A stretch of 19,609 nucleotides of DNA from Poriferisodalis sp964484385. Lineage in GTDB: Bacteria > Actinomycetota > Acidimicrobiia > Acidimicrobiales > Poriferisodalaceae. Each line of letters opens with the position of its first letter. The stretch's first letter is position 1. The translations under genes and the position numbers were made by a program. The notes under the pieces were generated by a model. The model had not been told where the DNA came from, made no database searches, and worked only from the letters and a program-made list of their open reading frames with translations. The DNA is taken from contig CAZAFV010000051.1 of assembly GCA_964484385.1 (NCBI GenBank), positions 1 to 19,609 on the forward strand, given 5' to 3'. Positions 1 to 8,737 of this stretch are shown in pieces.

Positions 1-309
1 GAGCTCGAGTTCGGCCGGGTCGCTCACCGTGTAGCCCAGCTCCTCAAGCAGCTGCTTGTAGAGCTCTGCCTGGAAGTAGCCGGTGCTCCAGTTGGCGCGG
101 CCCATGGTGACGCTGACACCCTCACCGGGGGTCATCGACATCTCTTCTTCCATCGGCTCTTCTTCGACCATGGCTTCGGTCGTGGCGGCGGGAGCCTCTG
201 TTTCGGCGGTCTCGGTGGCGTCGTCATCGCCATCGTCGCCGCACGCAGCAGCGAATAATGCGAATGCTGCTAGTAGCAACAGCAGCGTGGTCCATCGTTT
301 CGATTTCAT
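1..309 (-). CDS. proX: Glycine betaine/proline ABC transporter substrate-binding lipoprotein (N-terminal part, runs off the left edge)
   Basis: Partial: only the first 103 codons are present. The protein begins MKSKRW, then has a hydrophobic stretch (about residues 8-22) ending in the lipobox-like FAAAC, so Cys23 is the likely lipidated residue and the protein should be anchored on the outer face of the membrane. An Asp/Glu/Thr/Met-rich linker follows (about 24-66), then the start of the binding domain (VTMGRANWSTGYFQAELYKQ), which resembles OpuAC/ProX-type betaine-binding proteins. The ATG at 307-309 is preceded by GGGAGG at 319-324, nine bases upstream. It is the third gene after the ATPase and permease, the usual proV-proW-proX order, separated from the permease by 191 bases. 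The ligand (glycine betaine, proline betaine or another solute) cannot be told from this fragment; the box that would bind it lies outside the window. Confidence 0.85.
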   Translation of the reverse strand, partial: MKSKRWTTLLLLLAAFALFAAACGDDGDDDATETAETEAPAATTEAMVEEEPMEEEMSMTPGEGVSVTMGRANWSTGYFQAELYKQLLEELGYTVSDPAELEL

Positions 310-500
310 TGCGGAGATCCTCCCTGATCTGCGACAGATTGCGTCACGCGGCGCTCCTAGTTGCGACCACGCATGTGCGGCGCCATTCGCCCGGCTCGAC
401 GAGGGCTCCTTGCGCAGCAGCGTAGTCGGGCCATATGCGCGCCTAACACCCTAGACCGCGCATACATGTTCGGAGTGCTTTGGGCAGCGTGAATCGATGG
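310..500. other. Intergenic gap between permease and binding-protein genes
   Basis: This 191-base gap is the longest gene-free stretch in the window. It holds the ribosome-binding site of the binding-protein gene (GGGAGG on the minus strand, 319-324) and a tiny inverted repeat TCTG-cga-CAGA at 328-338. I see no convincing -35/-10 pair, terminator with a T-run, or RNA gene. Its length leaves room for a separate promoter or an mRNA processing site, which would let the binding protein be made in excess of the transporter, as is common for such operons; that is inference. Confidence 0.4.
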
Positions 501-3143
501 TTAGCCCGTGTTAGCGGGAATATCGCCGTAGATCTTGTTCCGCTCGAATTCCGAGAGGGTGCCGCGGGAGGTCGCGAACATCGTGAACCCCGCCGCCAGC
601 ACCAGCACGGATCCAACGCCAGAAACGAGATTCTCGTCGGCGACGCGGACGATCGTGAGGATCCATGCCAGGGGCAAGATCGCAACGCCCATGCCGATGC
701 CGCCTACCAGGGCGCTCCAGCGATAGCGGCGCGCCTCATCAATCCCGGTCAATCCGATCGCAGGCACGATCATGACGAGTCCGACGAGCCCGCCAATCAG
801 CGTCCAGATGCCTATGCCGGCGCCTTCGGATTCGAATCCGTCGTGGATGATGTCGCCTTGTCGTTTGGCTTGAGCGATCTTGGATGCGATGTCGGCTGCC
901 TTCACCCCTTCAAGGGCCAGCTGCCGATTCTCTTCGCGCCGCAGTTCCTGCGCTCGGATGTCGTCGCCAGCTGCTTCGGCTTCGTCGGCGCCCACTGCCG
1001 CAGCACGCGCTGCCGCCAAGGCCGCTGCTCCGTCGGCGGCGATCTGGTCAAGCTCGGCCTGCAGTTCGTCGTCGATCACCGATTCGGCGCGCGTGTCGAA
1101 ACTCCAGCCGGCATAGCCGCCCATGACGAGCAGCAGCACGGCGAATGACCCGCCCAGCAGGCGTCCCCAGCCGATGTTCGCCGGCAGTGGTCGTCGTGCG
1201 GTCATCGGTGCCCGCCAGAGCCAGAGGCACGCGGCCGCACTCGCCACGATTGCGCCGATGACTGCTAGGTAGATGCCAACACCGGTGCTGAAGATGCCGA
1301 GTTCCTCCACCTTGTCAGGTGGTCGGGCGAACAGGTAGGCGACTGTCGCGATAAGCGTTGCCAACGAGAAGACCGCGGCCCCGTGTGCCGACATCCAGCG
1401 CGAACCTCTGCCGGGTCGGAACAGTGTGTTGACGGCTGCGAATAGCGACACCGCAGCCATCACCCCGATGAAGATCCCGAACCACGAGCCGCCGGAAGCC
1501 GAGAGGCCATTGAAGTTCTGAGAAATGAAGCTGAGGTCGCCGACACAAACGAGCTCCGTGCCGCCCTCGGCGAGCGGGTTGAGAGACTGCTCCTCTACCC
1601 ACTCCCCGGAACAGTCCATAGAGCGAAGATCGGTATCGGCGCTTCGTGCGTAGGCGGAGACGAGACCGGCATTCGCGTTCCAGGGCAGCAGCAACGCGAC
1701 GAGCGTGATGACCGCGCCGATGGCCGTGGCGATGACAGCGCCACGTTCCCGGGGGCCCACAGTCTCGAACGCCTCGTCGGGTACGGGAGGTTCGGCATCT
1801 CTGGCAGCCGTCTCGGCAGCCTCGGTATCGACGAGCAGTTCCTCGGGGGTCCGCCGGTGCTTCCAAGCCTGGGTAATCCGGCTGAGGAGATTGCCCGAAT
1901 CACCTGCCTCGGGCTGGCTGAGTCGATCCAGCACAACGGCCACCAGGAAGAAGGCCAAGCCCGCAGACCCAGCCAGTGCGATGTCGAGATTGTTGATGGC
2001 ACGGAACAGCAAACTGCCCAAGCCGCCTGCGCCCATGATGGCGGCGATGCCGAGCATCGATATGGCGAGCAGCAGTGTCTGGTTGAGACCGGTCATGATC
2101 GCCGGGCGTGCCAGCGGCAGCTGCACGTCGGTGAGGACGCGCCACTCAGGCGCACCGTAGGCGCGTGATGCTTCGACGACGTCTTCGGGAACTTGCCGGA
2201 TGCCGAGGTTCGTAAGACGGATCAGCGGCGGCAAAGCGAACGTCATCGTGACCATGGTGGCTGCGACGAAGCCGATCTTGAAGAAGAAGACGAATGGCAG
2301 CATGTACACGAACGAGTGAACGACCTGCATCGCATCCAGGATTGGGCGGACCACCTTCCATGCGCCATCGACGCGCCCGCACAAGACACCGATGGGTATG
2401 CCGACAATCACGCACACGAGTACGGCTACGCCGATGAAGCCGATGGTCAATGCTGTTTCTCGCCAGAAGGCTTCGCCGAGCAGACCGCAGACCAGCAGGC
2501 CGATGAAAGCCATGAAGCCGACTTGGAAGTTGCGGATCAGCCAGCCGATCAGGAAGACCGCTATGCACACCGTCAGCCACGACATCTGCAGCAGCCACTC
2601 ATTCACGATGATGTTGATCAGCGTGTCGAACGGCCACTTGATGACTCCGATCGTGGCCTGCAGGTTGTTGTCCACCCAGAACACGGTCTGTTCCACCCAG
2701 TCGCCGACTGGGATCTGCCAGTTGTCGAGCACGGTGTTCTGCCGTGCTTGCGCTACGACGCCCGACGTGCACTCCAAGAGATCGCCCTCGGCATCGACGA
2801 GTGCGTCTCGGCAGTAGATCGTTTCGCCGTCGACGCGGTAGGCATGGGTGCCGGACGAGATGATCTCTTCAGACCTGAAGCGGTACCACCACACAGCGAC
2901 GAGCCCGATGAGACCGCCGGCCGCCATGCCGTAGCGGCGACCGATCGCTCCGCCGAAGAGCAGGAGCGCCGGGACGATGAAGAGCGCCAGCAACAGTGCC
3001 CATTCGACGCCGGTCGTCGCCCAGTCGGCCAAGCGATCACCGGCCTCAGGAGCAGTGACGACGTCGACGACTTGGTCGATGAAGTGGCCCGACTCGCTTG
3101 TTTCTTCGCCGTTGGCTTGGGCGAGGAGCATGGCGGCGCTCAC
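501..3143 (-). CDS. proW: Glycine betaine/proline ABC transporter permease with long C-terminal membrane extension
   Basis: An 880-residue inner-membrane protein that should form the channel of a ProU/OpuA-type importer. The classical permease core is about residues 185-408, with several membrane segments and the EAA loop (EASRAYGAPEWRVLTDVQLP, about 324-343) that docks on the ATPase. Ahead of it is a membrane segment near 46-66 and a roughly 100-residue extracytoplasmic stretch with two Cys (111, 125). After it come about 470 further residues: a charged linker, membrane segments near 468-488, 555-574, 588-606, 619-643 and 662-680, a charged Ala/Glu-rich, probably coiled-coil segment (about 684-765), then three more membrane segments near 775-798, 808-831 and 839-856. 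Usual ProW proteins are roughly 300-350 residues. The GTG start (3141-3143) overlaps the ATPase stop as GTGA and has GGGAGGT upstream at 3150-3156, so the two genes are translationally coupled. Permease assignment is firm; the role of the extension is unknown. Confidence 0.9.
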   Translation of the reverse strand: MSAAMLLAQANGEETSESGHFIDQVVDVVTAPEAGDRLADWATTGVEWALLLALFIVPALLLFGGAIGRRYGMAAGGLIGLVAVWWYRFRSEEIISSGTHAYRVDGETIYCRDALVDAEGDLLECTSGVVAQARQNTVLDNWQIPVGDWVEQTVFWVDNNLQATIGVIKWPFDTLINIIVNEWLLQMSWLTVCIAVFLIGWLIRNFQVGFMAFIGLLVCGLLGEAFWRETALTIGFIGVAVLVCVIVGIPIGVLCGRVDGAWKVVRPILDAMQVVHSFVYMLPFVFFFKIGFVAATMVTMTFALPPLIRLTNLGIRQVPEDVVEASRAYGAPEWRVLTDVQLPLARPAIMTGLNQTLLLAISMLGIAAIMGAGGLGSLLFRAINNLDIALAGSAGLAFFLVAVVLDRLSQPEAGDSGNLLSRITQAWKHRRTPEELLVDTEAAETAARDAEPPVPDEAFETVGPRERGAVIATAIGAVITLVALLLPWNANAGLVSAYARSADTDLRSMDCSGEWVEEQSLNPLAEGGTELVCVGDLSFISQNFNGLSASGGSWFGIFIGVMAAVSLFAAVNTLFRPGRGSRWMSAHGAAVFSLATLIATVAYLFARPPDKVEELGIFSTGVGIYLAVIGAIVASAAACLWLWRAPMTARRPLPANIGWGRLLGGSFAVLLLVMGGYAGWSFDTRAESVIDDELQAELDQIAADGAAALAAARAAAVGADEAEAAGDDIRAQELRREENRQLALEGVKAADIASKIAQAKRQGDIIHDGFESEGAGIGIWTLIGGLVGLVMIVPAIGLTGIDEARRYRWSALVGGIGMGVAILPLAWILTIVRVADENLVSGVGSVLVLAAGFTMFATSRGTLSEFERNKIYGDIPANTG

Positions 3144-4396
3144 ATGAACACCTCCCGCTCGAAGTCGTCTATCAGCTGTTCGACTCGGCCCATCTCCTCC
3201 ATGATGAGACGGGGATCCAGATTCCCGACGAGCGCGCCGTCATCGTCGACCACGGCAATCGAGAGGCCGCGCCCTGCTGCTGCGTAGAGCTCGTTCAATG
3301 TCGCGTCCGGGCTGCACCTGTCGAAATCGGAGCGCAGCGCCTTCTTGAGGTCGTTGCTTCCCATGCCACGGGCCCGCAAACCGTCGGCCGCTGTCAACAG
3401 CGAGACCGGCTTGCCTGAGGAGTCGCAACAGAATCGGCCCGCAATGTCCTGGCAGAGGGTCAGCGCATCACTGAGCGAGATGTCGGCCGGGATCGGCCTG
3501 GGCTCCGACATGACCTCGTGGACCTTGATGACCCGTCCCTGATCGACGTCCTGGACGAATTCGGCCACATAGCCAGTGGCTGGCTCGGTCAGGATTTCTT
3601 CGGGTGTGCCGATCTGTACGACTGCGCCGTCCTTCATGATGCAGACCCGGTCGCCGATGCGCAGCGCCTCGTTGAGGTCGTGGGTGATGAACAGAATCGT
3701 CTTGTGGACCTCGGCTTGGATCTCCATCATCTCGTCTTGCATCTGACGCCGGATGAGCGGGTCGAGTGCGCTGAACGCCTCGTCCATGAGGAGGATGTCC
3801 GGATCCGAGGCCAGCGCACGAGCGAGACCGACACGCTGCTGCATGCCGCCGGAGAGCTGGGCGGGCCGGTGATCGGCGAACGCGGCCAGTCCGACCAGCG
3901 ACAGTGCCCGCATGGAGGCTTCGTTCCGCTCAGAGCGGTCGACCTTCTGCACCTTGAGCCCGTAGCCGACGTTGTCGATCACTTTGCGATGCGGGAAGAG
4001 GGCGAAGTGCTGGAAGACCATCCCCATCTTCTCCCGCCGGAACTCCTGCAGGTCGGTCCCGTACAGCTTCTGCACATCGACGCCATCCACCAGCACTTCG
4101 CCGTGGGTGACATCGTGCAGCTTGTTGACCATCCGGATGGCGGTCGACTTGCCCGAACCGGACAGGCCCATCACCACGAAGATCTCGCCGCGGTTGACCG
4201 AGAAGTTCACATCGGTGAGGCCGACGACATGGCCCGAGAGCCGTTGCACGTCGTTCTTGGGCACGCCGGAGCGGGCCAATTCGAATGCACGACCACGCGG
4301 CTGCGGTCCAAAGATCTTGTAGACGTCGCTGAGGCGGATGATCTCGTCGCCTTCAGCCGCGCCGTTGGTCGGGCTGTTGCCTGCGTCGTCGCTCAT
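3140..4396 (-). CDS. proV: Glycine betaine/proline ABC transporter ATP-binding protein
   Basis: A 418-residue cytoplasmic ATPase that powers compatible-solute uptake. It shows the full ABC set: Walker A GLSGSGKST (77-85), Q-loop Gln129 in MVFQH, signature LSGGMQQR (181-188), Walker B ILLMDEAF (201-208) and switch His239. The N-terminal stretch before the first beta strand (KIFGPQPRGRAFELARSG) and the C-terminal regulatory part (about 290-400, CBS-like, EVMSEPRPIPADISLSDAL) are typical of ProV/OpuAA and set it apart from generic importers; in that family the CBS part senses ionic strength, which I infer but cannot show here. The ATG at 4394-4396 is preceded by AAGGGGGG at 4400-4407. The open frame continues upstream to 4594, but that extra part reads as non-coding and would cross the start of the divergent gene, so I reject it. 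First gene of the operon. Confidence 0.95.
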   Translation of the reverse strand: MSDDAGNSPTNGAAEGDEIIRLSDVYKIFGPQPRGRAFELARSGVPKNDVQRLSGHVVGLTDVNFSVNRGEIFVVMGLSGSGKSTAIRMVNKLHDVTHGEVLVDGVDVQKLYGTDLQEFRREKMGMVFQHFALFPHRKVIDNVGYGLKVQKVDRSERNEASMRALSLVGLAAFADHRPAQLSGGMQQRVGLARALASDPDILLMDEAFSALDPLIRRQMQDEMMEIQAEVHKTILFITHDLNEALRIGDRVCIMKDGAVVQIGTPEEILTEPATGYVAEFVQDVDQGRVIKVHEVMSEPRPIPADISLSDALTLCQDIAGRFCCDSSGKPVSLLTAADGLRARGMGSNDLKKALRSDFDRCSPDATLNELYAAAGRGLSIAVVDDDGALVGNLDPRLIMEEMGRVEQLIDDFEREVFM

Positions 4397-4539
4397 GTGC
4401 CCCCCTTGCCGATCCCGCGCCACGTTAGGCGCGCCGCGAGTACCGGTCGGTAATCCGCTCGCAACCATCCGGAGGGATCGAAACAGATTGCTGTCGTGAA
4501 AGGACAGAAAGCGCCCGGACGTGTGCGATCCTGTTGGCC

Positions 4540-5844
4540 GTGACGCGCTTGGGGTTCCTGCTGGACAGCGGCGCGTGCATCGGTTGCCACGCATGCACGG
4601 TGGCCTGCAAGAGCGAGCACGACGTGCCGCTCGGCGTCAACCGGACGTGGGTCAACTACGTCGAGACCGGCGAGTTCCCGCAGACGCAGCGGCACTTCGC
4701 AGTGATGCGCTGCAACCACTGCGACGACGCGCCCTGCATCGCGATCTGCCCGACTGGTGCGCTGTTCCGAGCATCCAACGGCGTGGTGGATTTTGACGAT
4801 TCCCGCTGCATCGGCTGCAAGGGCTGCATGAACGCGTGCCCGTACGACGCGCTGTACATCTCGCCGGAAACCGGCACCGCGCACAAGTGCAATTTCTGCC
4901 AGCACAAGCTGGAAGTCGGGCTCGAGCCCTCGTGCGTGTCGGTCTGCCCGACACGGGCTATCACCGTGGTCGATCACGACGACCCGGCGGATCCGGTCGC
5001 AGATCGCATCCGCTCCGAGGACCTGCCGGTGCGGGCGCCCGAGCGCCGCACCCTGCCCAAAGTGCACTACGCGGGCACCGTGCCCGAGGCGTTGGATCCG
5101 CTGGCGCGCCCGGTGGCTGACGACGGGCTGATCTGGGCCGACTGGACCGGCAGCGCCTCCTGGCCGGCAGCGTCGACAGCGCCGGCGGCACGCACGGCCT
5201 ACACCGTGTCCCATGACGAGCCGTGGGGAGCCAAGGTGGCCGGCTACATGGTCACCAAAGGGGTGGCGGCCGGGGTGATGCTGTGGGCCGCTGCCGCGGC
5301 GCTGCTGGGCTGGGATGACCGTGCCGCCGTCGCCACGGGACCGGCGGTGATCGCCCTGGTGGCGCTGGCAGTGACGGGCGTGCTGCTCATCGCCGATCTG
5401 AAACGGCCCGAGCGCTTCTGGTACCTGTTCGCCAAGGGCCGGCTCCGCAGCTGGATCACCGCGGGGGCGTGGGTGATCATGATCGACGCGACGCTGGTGA
5501 TGCTGTGGGGCATCGCGGGCTTGTGGGGCGGTTCGACCTGGTTCGTGGTGCTGATCGGCCCGACGGCCGTGTTCTCGTTGCTGACCGCTGCATACACGGC
5601 GTTGCTGCTGCGCCAGTGCCGAGGCCGGGTGCTGTGGGCCGACCGGCCGGCGCTGTTGCTCATCGGCCGGCTGGTGGGTGAGGCCCTGCTGGGGGGCGGC
5701 GCGGTGTGGGGGGCCTTTGTGGCCCTCCGAGCGAGCGCCGCAGCGTTTGCCTGGGCTCCGGTCGTTGCTGCAGCGGTCTTGGCATGGCTCTACCGGCACG
5801 ACCGCGCCTACCTGCGTGCGGCCCAAGCGGTGCCCCTGTCATGA
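4540..5844 (+). CDS. Fused four-cluster ferredoxin / NrfD-type membrane subunit of a molybdenum oxidoreductase
   Basis: A 434-residue protein joining an electron-transfer subunit (DmsB/PsrB-type) to a quinone-interacting membrane subunit (NrfD/PsrC/DmsC-type), normally two polypeptides. Residues 1-140 hold 16 Cys in four groups: 13/16/19/23, 58/61/66/70, 90/93/96/100 and 117/120/132/136, enough for four [4Fe-4S] clusters. A linker (about 145-230) leads to roughly six membrane segments (about 233-257, 266-286, 304-330, 333-357, 374-397, 403-418), including KRPERFWYLFAKGRLRSWIT (288-307), a hallmark loop of NrfD-like proteins. Electrons would pass between the Mo subunit encoded next and the quinone pool. 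The start is uncertain: GTG at 4540, or TTG at 4534 adding two residues; neither has a clear ribosome-binding site. The stop overlaps the next ATG (ATGA), so the pair is coupled. Confidence 0.88.
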   Translation: MTRLGFLLDSGACIGCHACTVACKSEHDVPLGVNRTWVNYVETGEFPQTQRHFAVMRCNHCDDAPCIAICPTGALFRASNGVVDFDDSRCIGCKGCMNACPYDALYISPETGTAHKCNFCQHKLEVGLEPSCVSVCPTRAITVVDHDDPADPVADRIRSEDLPVRAPERRTLPKVHYAGTVPEALDPLARPVADDGLIWADWTGSASWPAASTAPAARTAYTVSHDEPWGAKVAGYMVTKGVAAGVMLWAAAAALLGWDDRAAVATGPAVIALVALAVTGVLLIADLKRPERFWYLFAKGRLRSWITAGAWVIMIDATLVMLWGIAGLWGGSTWFVVLIGPTAVFSLLTAAYTALLLRQCRGRVLWADRPALLLIGRLVGEALLGGGAVWGAFVALRASAAAFAWAPVVAAAVLAWLYRHDRAYLRAAQAVPLS

Positions 5845-8729
5845 GCGAGCACCGCCCGAGCGAACAGGACTCCCCGCCAAGGCCAGCAGTGCAGCTCGGT
5901 TCGGCGGCTCCGCACGACCAATGGCATGACTGGTCTGAGCTCGACGCCGCAGCGTGGCCGCAGCGTGTCGAGCGCAACTACACCCTGGTGCCCACCACCT
6001 GTTTCAACTGCGAGGCGGCGTGCGGGCTGGTGGCCTATATCGACCGCGACACCGACGAAGTCGTTCGCTTCGAAGGCAACCCCGAGCACCCCGCATCCCG
6101 GGGTCGGAACTGCGCCAAGGGCCCCGCCACGATCAACCAGGTGCACGACACCGAGCGCATCCTGTACCCGCTGCGCCGGACGGGTGAGCGCGGAAGCGGC
6201 GGATGGGAACGCGTCAGTTGGGACGAAGCGCTCACCGAGATCGCAGCACGCATCCGGGCGGCCATCGTCGAGGGCCGCCGCGACGAGATCATGTACCACG
6301 TCGGCCGGCCCGGCGAAGACGGCTACACCGAGCGCGTGCTCACGGCGTGGGGCATCGACGGGCACAACAGCCATACCAACGTCTGCTCCTCCAGCGCCCG
6401 TGTCGGCTACGCGACATGGATGGGCCACGACCGGCCCTCGTCGGACTTCGCCAACGCCGAGGTCATCTTCCTGATCTCAAGCCACCTTGAGGCCGGGCAC
6501 TACTTCAACCCCCACGCCCAGCGGATCATCGAGGCACAGCAGCGGGGAGCGACGGTGATCTGCGTCGATCCGAGGCTGTCGAACACGGGGGCCAAGGCCG
6601 ATCACTGGCTGCCTGCGTGGCCCGGCACCGAACCGGTCCTGCTGCTGAGCCTGGCTCACCTGTTGCTCGAGGCAGGCACCTGGGACCGAGCATTCGTGCA
6701 TCGCTGGACGAACTGGCAGACCTACCTGGCCGAGACCCGGCCCGATCTGCCGCCGACATTCGAGTCGGTCGAGGTGGCGCTGCGTGACGCCTACGCGGAG
6801 TACACGCCTGAGCGGGCCGCAGAGCTGTGCGGGGTGGATGCGGACAGTCTGCGTGAGATAGCGCATGCGATCGGCGGAGCGCTGGGCCGGTTCGCGTCCC
6901 ACAACTGGCGCGCCGCTGGCGCGGGCAACCTGGGCGGCTGGCAGACCGCACGGTGCCTGTTCCTGCTCAACGTGCTCACCGGATCGGTCGGCACGGTCGG
7001 GGGCACTACTGGAGCGGGCTGGCACAAGATGAAGCCGGCGCCGCCGCTGCGGCCGCCGCCGGTGGAGCACTGGAACGAGCTGTCGTGGCCGCGCGAGTAC
7101 CCGCTCAGCCATCACGAGATGTCGATCCTGCTGCCGCACTTCCTGCGCGAGGGCAGGGGCAAGCTCGACACCTACTTCACCCGCGTCTACAACCCGGTGT
7201 GGACGAACCCCGATGGGTTCAGCTGGCTGGAGACGCTGAGCGATCCTGAGCGGGTGGGCTGCCATGTTGCGCTCACGCCGACGTGGTCGGAGACGGCGTG
7301 GTTTGCCGACTACGTGCTTCCGATGGGCGTGGGCTCGGAGCGTCATGACCTGGCGTCATTCGAGACCCACGCAGGCCAATGGCTGGGATTCCGCCAGCCG
7401 GTGATGCGCCGGTATGCCGAACTGAGGGGAGCCGAGCTCGGCCCCGAGAGCCGGACCCACGAATTCAACCCAGGCGAGGTCTGGGAGGAGAACGAGTTCT
7501 GGATCGACCTGTCGTGGCGGATCGACCCCGATGGCTCGCTCGGCATCCGCCAGTGGTTCGAAAGCCCGTCCCGCCCCGGCGAACCCATCAGCATCGACGA
7601 GTACTACGAGGCCATCTTCACCGACGAGGTGCCCGGCCTGGCCGACGACGCCGCTGCAGCAGGGCAGACGCCGCTCGAGTTCATGCGTGACCGGGGCGCT
7701 TACGCAGTGCGCGGCGATCCCTACGGTCACCACGAGCGAGTCGTTGAGCCCGCGCAGCTGGCCGGCACCGTCCTCGGCGACGACGACGTCCACCGGCCGT
7801 CGCGCGACACCATCGGCGGCGCCACCACGTCACTGCCCCCGCTCGGCGACGGCTCCGTAGCGGTGCAGGTGGCAGGAGCGGCCCGTCACGGGTTCCCGAC
7901 GCCGTCGCGCAAGCTGGAGCTGTACTCGACGACGCTGGCCGAGTGGGGCTGGCCCGAGCATGCGACCCCCGGCTGGATACCCAGCCACGTTCATTGGCAG
8001 CATCTGGATCTGGCCGGCAACGAGCGCATCCTGGTGCCGACGTTCCGCATCCCGACGCTCATTCACACCAGGTCGGCGAACGCCAAGTGGCTGGCCGAGA
8101 TCAGCCACCGCCATCCGCTGTGGATCCACCCCGCAGACGCTGAGGCTCTCGGCATCGATGTGGGCGGCCTCGTGCGGATCAGCACGCGCATCGGCCACTT
8201 CGTCATCTCGGCCTGGCGCACCGAAGGCATCCGTCCCGGCGTGGTGGCGGCCTCGCACCACATGGGGCGCTGGCGCCTCGACCCCGCCGCTCAACCAGAG
8301 GCTGAGCCGAAAGCAAGTGCCCGCGCTGGTGGCCCCAAGTCCTGGGCTGGCGGTCCTGCGGAGATCCAGCGCGACGGCACCGTGTGGCTGCTCCGGCGCA
8401 CCGGGTCGATGGCGCCGTTCGCCTCCGACGACCCCGATTCTGAGCGGGTCTGGTGGAACGACACCGGCGTCCACCAGAACCTCACGTTCTCGGTGCAGCC
8501 TGACCCGGTCTCGGGCATGCAGTGCTGGCACCAGCGGGTGTGCGTGGGGCCGGCCGAACCCGGCGACCGCTACGGCGATGTGATGGTCGATACCGAGCGC
8601 GCCAGGGCCGCCTATGAGGAGTGGCTGGCGATGACTCGACCGGCCCCCGGTCCAGGCGGCCTGCGCCGCCCGACGTGGCTGGCACGCCCCCTCAAGCCCA
8701 CCTCCGAGGCCTACCGCCTCGATTCCTGA
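5841..8729 (+). CDS. Molybdopterin (bis-MGD) oxidoreductase catalytic subunit, substrate unknown
   Basis: A 962-residue member of the DMSO reductase superfamily. Near the N-terminus is the Fe-S motif Cys54-x2-Cys57-x3-Cys61-x29-Cys91. Cys182 in HTNVCSSSARVGY sits where the Mo-ligating residue is expected, suggesting Cys ligation as in polysulfide/thiosulfate reductases or Nap-type enzymes. PTWSETAWFADYVLPMG (about residues 482-498) is a common superfamily motif. The C-terminal part (about 728-815, with HPADAEALGIDVGGLVRIS) is the dinucleotide-binding domain. The first 45 residues contain no twin-arginine signal or hydrophobic stretch, so the protein is predicted to be cytoplasmic. The start is the ATG at 5841 overlapping the previous stop; an in-frame upstream start at 5706 would lie inside the membrane subunit gene. 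The substrate cannot be deduced. Formate dehydrogenases normally have Cys/Sec followed by His, whereas here Ser follows, which argues against that role. Confidence 0.9.
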   Translation: MSEHRPSEQDSPPRPAVQLGSAAPHDQWHDWSELDAAAWPQRVERNYTLVPTTCFNCEAACGLVAYIDRDTDEVVRFEGNPEHPASRGRNCAKGPATINQVHDTERILYPLRRTGERGSGGWERVSWDEALTEIAARIRAAIVEGRRDEIMYHVGRPGEDGYTERVLTAWGIDGHNSHTNVCSSSARVGYATWMGHDRPSSDFANAEVIFLISSHLEAGHYFNPHAQRIIEAQQRGATVICVDPRLSNTGAKADHWLPAWPGTEPVLLLSLAHLLLEAGTWDRAFVHRWTNWQTYLAETRPDLPPTFESVEVALRDAYAEYTPERAAELCGVDADSLREIAHAIGGALGRFASHNWRAAGAGNLGGWQTARCLFLLNVLTGSVGTVGGTTGAGWHKMKPAPPLRPPPVEHWNELSWPREYPLSHHEMSILLPHFLREGRGKLDTYFTRVYNPVWTNPDGFSWLETLSDPERVGCHVALTPTWSETAWFADYVLPMGVGSERHDLASFETHAGQWLGFRQPVMRRYAELRGAELGPESRTHEFNPGEVWEENEFWIDLSWRIDPDGSLGIRQWFESPSRPGEPISIDEYYEAIFTDEVPGLADDAAAAGQTPLEFMRDRGAYAVRGDPYGHHERVVEPAQLAGTVLGDDDVHRPSRDTIGGATTSLPPLGDGSVAVQVAGAARHGFPTPSRKLELYSTTLAEWGWPEHATPGWIPSHVHWQHLDLAGNERILVPTFRIPTLIHTRSANAKWLAEISHRHPLWIHPADAEALGIDVGGLVRISTRIGHFVISAWRTEGIRPGVVAASHHMGRWRLDPAAQPEAEPKASARAGGPKSWAGGPAEIQRDGTVWLLRRTGSMAPFASDDPDSERVWWNDTGVHQNLTFSVQPDPVSGMQCWHQRVCVGPAEPGDRYGDVMVDTERARAAYEEWLAMTRPAPGPGGLRRPTWLARPLKPTSEAYRLDS

Positions 8730-8737
8730 ACCGGGCG

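Noticed and set aside
83..454. A 123-codon plus-strand frame at the left end.
   Set aside because: It is the antisense of the lipoprotein signal and Asp/Glu-rich linker of the binding protein, which produces a Ser/Ala-rich shadow.
2193..3287. A 364-codon plus-strand frame opposite the permease gene.
   Set aside because: The translation is dominated by Asp, Glu, His and Gln in the pattern of an antisense shadow of a membrane protein gene, and has no recognisable domain.
4441..4452. Short inverted repeat TACCG-gt-CGGTA upstream of proV.
   Set aside because: Arms of five bases are common by chance in GC-rich DNA and no promoter elements can be aligned with it.
4393..5826. A 477-codon minus-strand frame opposite the Fe-S/NrfD gene.
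   Set aside because: The opposite strand carries four perfect Fe-S motifs; this frame is low-complexity and would overlap the proV start.
5706..5840. Upstream in-frame start that would lengthen the Mo enzyme by 45 residues.
   Set aside because: It lies inside the membrane subunit gene, and the ATGA overlap at 5841 is the natural start; the extra residues also contain no Tat signal.
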